Assembly: GCF_000524475.1 (NCBI RefSeq)
Contig: NZ_BAVQ01000072.1
Span: forward strand, 1 to 64,000
Reading direction: 5' to 3'
Source of the DNA: Tomitella biformata AHU 1821
GTDB taxonomy: Bacteria > Actinomycetota > Actinomycetes > Mycobacteriales > Mycobacteriaceae
DNA length: 64,000 bases
Both the position numbers and the translations under genes were made by a program. The notes beneath the pieces are model-generated. The model was not told where the DNA came from. It ran no database searches and was given only the letters and a program-made list of their open reading frames with translations. Positions 58,649 to 64,000 of this stretch are shown piece by piece (the stretch's first letter is position 1; every line of letters begins with the position of its first letter).

Positions 58649-59587
58649 GTGTTCTTTTTTGGGGTGCTCTTCGCCAGCCTCGCTGCCGTTGCTTACGGGG
58701 TCTCGACGGTCCTGCGGGCGATGGGCGCACGCGATGCGGCGATCCTCGAGGAAGGGCAGTCGTCCGCCACCACCAAGAATGACGGCCCGTCGCTCGAATC
58801 CACCGTGAACACCTTCCGGAACCCGGAGTTCGTGTGGGGCACAGCATTTTTGGTAGTCGGCTTCATGGGTGGGGCGGTGGCGGCCAGATTCCTGCCCCTA
58901 TTCCTATCGCAGACCATTGTCTCAGCCAACCTCATTGTCACCGCGCTGATCGGCTCCGTCGCACTTCGCAATAAGCTGCACGGCCGCGACTGGGTGGCGA
59001 TGACCGTGGTGATCGGGTCGCTGTGCGCGTTGGGGTTCTCGTCCTCACACACGACCGGCGGCGGCGAGGACCGCACCTTCCACTGGGCCCTGTTCAGCGC
59101 GACGATGGTGCTGTCCGCCGTCGCGCTGTTGTGCGTGTGGAAATTGGGCAAGCGGGGGCCACTGCTGTACGGCGCGATCGCGGGCGCGATGTTCGGGATT
59201 ATCGCGGTGGGCGTGCGAATCCTGGACGGAGTGGACCCCTTCGACCCGGCGGTGCTGCTACTGGACCCGGCCGCCTGGACCATCGCGGTCGCGGGCAGCG
59301 TCGGCTTCTACGTGCAGACTGTCGCGTTGCAGGTCGGGCGGGTCAATGGGGTGACGGCGGTACTGGTGGTCGGGGAGACCGCGGTGCCTGGCTTCATCGG
59401 CGTCCTGTTCTTGGCCGATGCCGCGAAGCCCGGTCTGCAGTGGTTGGCGGTCGTCGGCTTCGTCGGTGCGGTCGTCGGCGCGATCCTGGTGGCGCTGTAC
59501 AACTCTGGCGAGTCCGACCACCTGGACGAGAAGGCGCCGCCCGCCGGTGGTTGGAGCCTGCGGGGCCGTTTCTCCACGGCGCACTAG
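58649..59587 (+). CDS. EamA/DMT-superfamily transporter-like membrane protein
   Basis: 312 residues with nine to ten membrane segments in the drug/metabolite-transporter arrangement; two homologous five-helix halves are suggested by the repeated V-x-x-x-L-x-G-x-x-x pattern. A charged stretch (residues 27-52) follows helix 1. GTG start with AAAGGGG. Divergent from the ATP-grasp gene, so it may export a product of that enzyme. Substrate unknown. Confidence 0.82.
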   Translation: MFFFGVLFASLAAVAYGVSTVLRAMGARDAAILEEGQSSATTKNDGPSLESTVNTFRNPEFVWGTAFLVVGFMGGAVAARFLPLFLSQTIVSANLIVTALIGSVALRNKLHGRDWVAMTVVIGSLCALGFSSSHTTGGGEDRTFHWALFSATMVLSAVALLCVWKLGKRGPLLYGAIAGAMFGIIAVGVRILDGVDPFDPAVLLLDPAAWTIAVAGSVGFYVQTVALQVGRVNGVTAVLVVGETAVPGFIGVLFLADAAKPGLQWLAVVGFVGAVVGAILVALYNSGESDHLDEKAPPAGGWSLRGRFSTAH

Positions 59588-59623
59588 GACGCCGGCGGCC
59601 CGCCCCGGGCTCCAGGCTTCTGG

Positions 59624-60901
59624 CTAGTCGCTGAACGGGGGCCGCTCGTCCACCCGCAGCGAGCCGCGCCCCGCAGTGCGCCACGCGCGGGCCACCACAT
59701 CGGAGTCCTCCTCGGTGACGAGGTTGCCCATCACCCGCACCGCGACCTTCATCAGAGTCCGCGAGCGCATGCCGACGGGCCCGGTGGCGGGGAGGAAGCG
59801 CGGGACGGTGAGCAGCCCGGCGAGCCGGCGGGCGATCGAGAACGCCGCGCCGTAGTGCTCGCCCAGCAGAGCAGGCCAGGCCCTGGTCAGATTCGTGTCC
59901 AGGCCGCGCTCGCCCAGCAGGTCGACGAGTAGCCGGCCACCCTCAAGCCCGTAGTCGATGCCCTCGCCGTTGAGGGGGTTCACGCACGCGGCCGCATCCC
60001 CCACCAGCGCCCAGTTGGCGCCCGCGACGCCGGAGACCGCGCCGCCCATCGGGAGTAGGGCCGACGCGATCGCGTCGGGCTCGCCCGTCAGCCCCCAGTC
60101 GGCGCGGCGCTGCTCCACGTAGTGGTTGAGCAGGGGACGCAGCGCGCCGGGGGAGGGGCGCTTGGCCGTCGCGAGGGAGCCGACGCCGATGTTCACCCGG
60201 CCGTCGCCGAGGGGGAAGATCCACCCGTAGCCGGCCATCAGGGTGTCGGCGGGGTCGCGCAGTTCCAGATGTGAGGAGATCCAGGGGTCGTCATGGCGCG
60301 CGGAGTCGATATAGGCGCGTGCCGCCACGCCGTAGGCGGTGTCCCGGTGCCACTGCCGGCCCAGGAGCTTGCCCAGGGTGGAGCGGACGCCATCCGCGAC
60401 GACGAGCACCTGGCAGCGGATAGTGTGCTCGCCGGCCGCGGTCCGCAGGGTCACCGAATCCACGCGGCCACCCGTCTCGAGCACCCGGATCGCCTGTGCG
60501 CCCTGGGCCATCACGGCGCCGGACTCCACGGCGGCCCTGCGGAGATGGTCATCCAGCTCGGCGCGGGGGACGGCGCTGCCCTCGTCGGGCAGGGAGCCGC
60601 CCGGCCATGGCAGCGTGAGGTCCTGGCCGAAGCCCATCAGGCGCAGGCCCTTGTTCACGGTGTGCCCGCGCACCCACGCGCCGAGGCCCAGTCGGTCCAG
60701 CTCCGCTAGCGCTCGGGGGGTCAGCCCATCACCGCAGGTCTTGTCGCGGGGGAAGGTTGCGGAGTCCACCAGGACCACGTCATATCCCGCGCGCGCGGCC
60801 CACGCGGCGGTGGCCGCGCCAGCCGGTCCGGCGCCGACGACAAGCACCTCGGCTGATGAGGGCAGAACACCAGGATTGGGACCAGTTAGGGTGGACGACA
60901 C
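59624..60901 (-). CDS. menJ: menaquinone-reducing geranylgeranyl reductase family protein (MenJ-like)
   Basis: 425 residues of the FAD-dependent geranylgeranyl-reductase family. FAD-binding GAGPAGAATA at residues 24-33, DKTCGDGLTPRA, and the C-terminal GDAAACVNPLNGEGI are present. MenJ (Rv0561c) saturates one isoprene unit of menaquinone in mycobacteria. The GTG at 60899-60901 has CAAGAT six bases ahead, compatible with leaderless transcription. It diverges from grcC1, the polyprenyl synthase, as in M. tuberculosis. Confidence 0.93.
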   Translation of the reverse strand: MSSTLTGPNPGVLPSSAEVLVVGAGPAGAATAAWAARAGYDVVLVDSATFPRDKTCGDGLTPRALAELDRLGLGAWVRGHTVNKGLRLMGFGQDLTLPWPGGSLPDEGSAVPRAELDDHLRRAAVESGAVMAQGAQAIRVLETGGRVDSVTLRTAAGEHTIRCQVLVVADGVRSTLGKLLGRQWHRDTAYGVAARAYIDSARHDDPWISSHLELRDPADTLMAGYGWIFPLGDGRVNIGVGSLATAKRPSPGALRPLLNHYVEQRRADWGLTGEPDAIASALLPMGGAVSGVAGANWALVGDAAACVNPLNGEGIDYGLEGGRLLVDLLGERGLDTNLTRAWPALLGEHYGAAFSIARRLAGLLTVPRFLPATGPVGMRSRTLMKVAVRVMGNLVTEEDSDVVARAWRTAGRGSLRVDERPPFSD

Positions 60902-60920
60902 CAGTCCATCTTGTCAGGCG

Positions 60921-60949
60921 CTGCCAGCGATACCCGTCACCGCTACCAT
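60921..60949 (+). promoter_or_regulatory. candidate grcC1 promoter
   Basis: CTGCCA, 17 bases, TACCAT. The predicted start is near 60956, with a short leader to the ATG at 60980. Confidence 0.4.
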
Positions 60950-60979
60950 TGCGCTACGCGGGGGGCGCCACGAGTCGGC

Positions 60980-62041
60980 ATGACAATGGTGGGACCCGAG
61001 CAACGAGACAGGACGGGTATTGAGATCGTGAGCACAGACGGGTCTACGGACACGATTGTCGCCGGGGTTGATCTGGGCGATCCGGTCTTCGCCGATCACA
61101 TCCGCAACCGGATGGAAGACGTGGAGAAGCTGCTGATCAGCGAGCTGTCCATGGGGGAGGACTTCCTCACCGAGCCGGTGCTGCACCTCGCCATCGCCGG
61201 CGGGAAGCGCTTCCGCCCGCTGTTCACTTTGCTGACCAGCCAGTTCGGTCCCCACCCGGAGAGCTCCGACGTGGTCACCGCGTCGGTGGTTCTGGAGCTG
61301 GTGCACCTGGCGACGCTCTACCACGACGATGTGATGGACGAGGCCACGATGCGCCGGGGCGCCGTCAGCGCGAACTCGCGCTGGGGCAACAGCGTCGCGA
61401 TCCTGGCTGGCGACTACCTGTTCGCGCAGGCCTCCCGCCTGGTGTCCACACTGGGCCCCGCCGCCGTCGAGATGATCGCTGTCACCTTCGCGGCCCTCGT
61501 CACAGGGCAGATGCGGGAGACCGTCGGCGCACGGGAGACCGCGCCCGTCGAGCACTACCTCGAGGTCATCAGTGAGAAGACGGCGTCGCTGATCGCCGCG
61601 GCCGGCAAGTTCGGCGGCACCTTCTCCGGCGCGGACAACGAGCGCATCGCGACCCTGCAGCGACTTGGCGACGCGGTCGGCATGGCCTTCCAGATCTCCG
61701 ATGACATCATCGACATCTCGTCGAACTCCGACCAATCCGGCAAGACCCCGGGCACCGATCTCGTCGAGGGCGTGCACACCCTGCCGGTGCTGTTCGCGCT
61801 GGCCGAGGAGGGGCCCGACGCGGCCCGGCTGCTGGAGCTGCTGAAAGAGCCGGTCGCCAATGACACCGATCTCGCCGAGGCGCTGGCGCTGCTCGACGCG
61901 TCCCCCGGCATGGGCAAGGCCAAGGTCGTTCTCGGCGAGTACGCCGAGCGGGCCCGGGCGGAGCTGCGCACTTTGCCAGCGGGGCAGGCCAACACCTCGC
62001 TCCAGCGGCTGGTGGACTACACCGTCGAACGAGTCGGTTAG
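60980..62041 (+). CDS. grcC1: polyprenyl (heptaprenyl) diphosphate synthase, GrcC1-like
   Basis: 353 residues of the trans-prenyltransferase family. The two Asp-rich motifs are visible: LYHDDVMDE (first) and ISDDIIDI (second). Makes the long isoprenoid side chain, probably for menaquinone, next to the reductase menJ. Closely follows the M. tuberculosis Rv0562 in sequence. Start uncertain: the ATG at 60980 or the GTG at 61028 (closer to the length of relatives). Confidence 0.92.
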   Translation: MTMVGPEQRDRTGIEIVSTDGSTDTIVAGVDLGDPVFADHIRNRMEDVEKLLISELSMGEDFLTEPVLHLAIAGGKRFRPLFTLLTSQFGPHPESSDVVTASVVLELVHLATLYHDDVMDEATMRRGAVSANSRWGNSVAILAGDYLFAQASRLVSTLGPAAVEMIAVTFAALVTGQMRETVGARETAPVEHYLEVISEKTASLIAAAGKFGGTFSGADNERIATLQRLGDAVGMAFQISDDIIDISSNSDQSGKTPGTDLVEGVHTLPVLFALAEEGPDAARLLELLKEPVANDTDLAEALALLDASPGMGKAKVVLGEYAERARAELRTLPAGQANTSLQRLVDYTVERVG

Positions 62042-62121
62042 CGGCCAGGCCGGCGGGGAATGGGAACCGCCGGCCCCTGCTGACCGTTGGGTGTGTGTGT
62101 ACCTCTTGTGAAGGAGTTGAC

Positions 62122-62982
62122 GTGCATTCACACGCAAATGGCCTGAAGACAGCGCTCTTGCTCGGCGGCATGTCGGCGCTGATCGTCGTGATCGGCGGGC
62201 TCTTCGGCCAGACCGCCCTCATCATCGCCGTCGTCCTGGCCGTGGGCATGAACGCCTATGTGTACTTCAACAGCGACAAGCTGGCTCTCAAGGCCATGCA
62301 CGCGATCCCCGTGACCGAGGTCGAACAGCCCGCGATGTACCGCATAGTGCGGGAGCTCGCGACCATCGCGCACAAGCCCATGCCGCGGCTCTACATCAGC
62401 CCCACCAACGCCCCCAACGCCTTCGCCACGGGTCGCAACCCGCAGAACGCGGCTGTGTGCTGCACCCAGGGCATCCTGGACCTCCTGGACGAGAGGGAGC
62501 TGCGGGGAGTCCTGGGGCATGAGCTCTCCCACGTCTACAACCGCGACATTCTGATCTCGTCCGTGGCGGGCGCGATGGCGGCCGTCATCACGGGCCTGGC
62601 CAACTTCGCGATGTTCGCGGGGATGTTTGGAGGGCGCCAGGAGGGGTCCAACCCGTTGGCGCTACTGCTGGTCGCGATGCTGGGGCCGGTCGCCGCGGGC
62701 CTGGTCAAGATGTCCGTCTCCCGTTCCCGGGAGTACCAGGCGGACCAGTCTGGCGCGGAGCTCTCCGGGGATCCGATGGCGCTGGCCTCGGCTCTGCGCA
62801 AGCTCGAATACGGCACCCAGGCCGCGCCGCTCCCGCCGGACCCGAAGCTGGCCGCGCAGTCCCACATGATGATCGCGAACCCGTTCCGGGTGGGGGAGAA
62901 GATGGGCAACATGTTCGCCTCGCATCCGCCTATGGCGGAGCGCATCCAACGGCTGGAGGGGATGGCCGGGCGCCGTCTCTGA
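62122..62982 (+). CDS. htpX: protease HtpX
   Basis: 286 residues, identical in length to M. tuberculosis HtpX. Membrane segments at about 12-30 and 33-52; the M48 metalloprotease motif [10 protein letters not shown] carries the two His and Glu; [12 protein letters not shown] and [12 protein letters not shown] supply the third ligand. Involved in quality control of membrane proteins. GTG at 62122 with AAGGAG five bases ahead. Confidence 0.96.
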   Translation: MHSHANGLKTALLLGGMSALIVVIGGLFGQTALIIAVVLAVGMNAYVYFNSDKLALKAMHAIPVTEVEQPAMYRIVRELATIAHKPMPRLYISPTNAPNAFATGRNPQNAAVCCTQGILDLLDERELRGVLGHELSHVYNRDILISSVAGAMAAVITGLANFAMFAGMFGGRQEGSNPLALLLVAMLGPVAAGLVKMSVSRSREYQADQSGAELSGDPMALASALRKLEYGTQAAPLPPDPKLAAQSHMMIANPFRVGEKMGNMFASHPPMAERIQRLEGMAGRRL

Positions 62983-63018
62983 GCGGACGCGCCCGGCCCC
63001 TGCCCGCAGTCTGGGGAG

Positions 63019-63510
63019 CTAGCGGTAGTTCACGAACTGCAGCGCGATGCCGAAGTCAGTGCCCTTGAGCAGCGCGATGACCTGTTGCAGGTCGTCGCGC
63101 TTCTTGCTCGAGACCCGCAGCTCGTCACCCTGGATCTGCGCCTTCGCGCCCTTGGGGCCCTCATCGCGAATCGTCTTCGCGATCTTCTTGGCGTTCTCGC
63201 TGGTGATGCCCTGCACGATGGTGCCGGTCAGCTTGAAGCCCTTGCCGGAGGCGATGGGCTCCCCCGCCTCGAAGGCCTTCAGTGAGATATCGCGTCGGAT
63301 CAGCTTCTCCTTGAGCACCTCCAGGGCGGCGAGGGTGCGCTCCTCCGCGTCGGCGGTGATCACGATGTCCTCCTCGCCGGACCAGGCGATGCCGGCGCCG
63401 GTGTTGCGGAAGTCATAGCGGGTCGTCAACTCTTTGGCCGCTTGCTGCAACGCGTTGTCGACCTCCTGCCGGTCGACCTTGCTCACCACGTCGAAGGATG
63501 AATCAGCCAC
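63019..63510 (-). CDS. yajQ: YajQ-family nucleotide-binding protein
   Basis: 163 residues; two RNP-like alpha/beta domains. The [21 protein letters not shown] start and the [19 protein letters not shown] and [12 protein letters not shown] motifs are characteristic. Relatives bind tRNA, GTP or c-di-GMP. Two GTG codons are adjacent; the second (63510) has AAAGGAG with better spacing. Same position relative to htpX as in M. tuberculosis Rv0566c. Confidence 0.95.
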   Translation of the reverse strand: MADSSFDVVSKVDRQEVDNALQQAAKELTTRYDFRNTGAGIAWSGEEDIVITADAEERTLAALEVLKEKLIRRDISLKAFEAGEPIASGKGFKLTGTIVQGITSENAKKIAKTIRDEGPKGAKAQIQGDELRVSSKKRDDLQQVIALLKGTDFGIALQFVNYR

Positions 63511-63567
63511 CACACACTCCTTTGCTGCTTGTGCGCCGACGAAAGGCTCGTCGACGCGATCAGACTT

Positions 63568-63602
63568 GTCCGGTCCGGGGACGATCCGAGACTGGACCGG
63601 AC
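63568..63602. repeat. 9-bp inverted repeat upstream of yajQ
   Basis: GTCCGGTCC (63568-63576) and GGACCGGAC (63594-63602), 17 bases apart, in the gap before yajQ; a possible operator or leader hairpin. Confidence 0.4.
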
Positions 63603-63666
63603 CACACCCCTAAGACCGTATAGGGGACGTGAAAACCCTGCGATGCACACCGATTTGCCAGCCGGT

Positions 63667-63697
63667 TTGCGTTCCCATGGGGGATAGCCTGTAGTCT
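63667..63697 (+). promoter_or_regulatory. candidate tRNA-Tyr promoter
   Basis: TTGCGT and TAGTCT, 19 bases apart; start near 63704, about 50 bases before the tRNA. Confidence 0.35.
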
Positions 63698-63752
63698 CCG
63701 TAACGCACACAGCGAACAAATCCCCTCGGGGGTTTATCGCCGTGTGCAGCAC

Positions 63753-63835
63753 GGCAGATTGCCCGAGCGGCCAATGGGAGCGGACTGTAAATCCGCCGGC
63801 TTACGCCTACGTAGGTTCGAATCCTACATCTGCCA
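63753..63835 (+). tRNA. tRNA-Tyr (GTA)
   Basis: Acceptor stem GGCAGAT pairs with ATCTGCC; anticodon loop CTGTAAA in stem GCGGA/TCCGC gives anticodon GTA; long class II variable arm; T-loop GGTTCGAATCC. CCA is not encoded. A terminator with a T-run follows 11 bases later. Confidence 0.96.
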
Positions 63836-63845
63836 CACCATGGAG

Positions 63846-63887
63846 GTCCCCGGACCGCAGCGCAAGTTGCAGTCCGGGGACTTTTTT
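63846..63887 (+). terminator. intrinsic terminator after tRNA-Tyr
   Basis: A stem of about 14 bp (GTCCCCGGAC-GCA core, one mismatch) with loop GCGCAAGT followed by TTTTTT at 63882-63887. This is the only canonical hairpin-plus-T-run terminator in the window. Confidence 0.85.
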
Positions 63888-63947
63888 GGAGCGAGTTACT
63901 GGGAAGGTCTCCGGATCTGCCTGGAATACCCGCGCTGAACTGCCGAT

Positions 63948-63977
63948 TTGGTGTCTTGGCGGGTCAGTGTGTAATCT
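63948..63977 (+). promoter_or_regulatory. candidate promoter for a gene beyond the window end
   Basis: TTGGTG, 18 bases, TAATCT, reading toward the window edge. In related genomes further tRNA genes and rpmG follow here; the gene itself is out of view. Confidence 0.35.
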
Positions 63978-64000
63978 TGCGAAGGCTTAACCAACAGGTG

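Noticed and set aside
1-64000. CRISPR array, prophage or insertion sequence
   Set aside because: I found no regularly spaced repeats, integrase, transposase or phage structural genes. The short repeats listed are too few and irregular.

Overview
The window is GC-rich DNA from an actinobacterium of the mycolic-acid-bearing group (Mycobacteriales/Corynebacteriales). The lineage signs are an antigen-85-like mycolyltransferase-type esterase (28720-29787), a lipoprotein with LGFP-like repeats (32705-33223), a resuscitation-promoting factor (1415-1987), a mycothiol-dependent formaldehyde dehydrogenase (26170-27258), a deazaflavin (F420)-dependent nitroreductase-family enzyme (6504-6980), and a menJ-grcC1-htpX-yajQ block at 59624-63510 whose proteins and order resemble the Mycobacterium tuberculosis Rv0561c-Rv0566c neighbourhood. 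Many genes look leaderless (TAnnnT -10 box six to eight bases before the start), as is common in this order. The genus cannot be fixed from sequence alone; a Gordonia/Dietzia/Tomitella-like organism would fit.

Layout. 1-12.1 kb: tail of an Ig-repeat surface protein, VOC protein, Rpf, acetyl-CoA synthetase, two oxidoreductases, an F420-type enzyme, then a TetR-controlled divergent pair (acyl-CoA ligase / AidB-like acyl-CoA dehydrogenase) and a nucleotide-sugar-epimerase-like enzyme. 12.1-20.7 kb: small or poorly known proteins, among them a stand-alone LeuA regulatory domain preceded by a probable leucine/valine attenuator, a membrane protein, an AAA ATPase, a ferritin-VIT1 fusion, zwf, RidA, and a LON-substrate-domain protein. 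20.7-33.3 kb: aldo/keto reductase plus aldose epimerase, a SufR-like regulator facing a decayed ferredoxin ORF, acyl-CoA dehydrogenase, TetR, the mscR-MBL-MOSC operon, mycolyltransferase-like esterase, crotonase, SnoaL-like protein, pseudouridine synthase and LGFP lipoprotein.

33.3-48.1 kb: amidase-RDD-repeat-protein operon, DnaQ-like exonuclease, an AraC regulator divergent from an iron-siderophore binding lipoprotein across an IdeR/DtxR-like box, TetR-FabG-MFS operon, a second MFS exporter in tail-to-tail overlap, epoxide-hydrolase-like protein, RDD protein, RNase HI, membrane protein and a class III adenylate cyclase. 48.1-64 kb: histone-tail-like DUF6319 protein, ilvD, thioredoxin, FAD-linked oxidase, a LigC-PolD-P450 operon, an ATP-grasp enzyme facing an EamA-type transporter, the menaquinone/isoprenoid block and tRNA-Tyr with a canonical terminator.

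Most of the window is housekeeping and lipid or redox metabolism. I see no prophage, insertion sequence or CRISPR array. The most noteworthy signal is regulatory: a leaderless 13-codon Leu-Leu-Val-Val leader peptide with mutually exclusive stems ahead of an orphan LeuA regulatory domain (14090-14247). Other items worth checking are the degenerate ferredoxin beside a SufR-like regulator, two TetR loci sharing one operator core, an AT-rich 16-bp hairpin, and the ATP-grasp/EamA pair.
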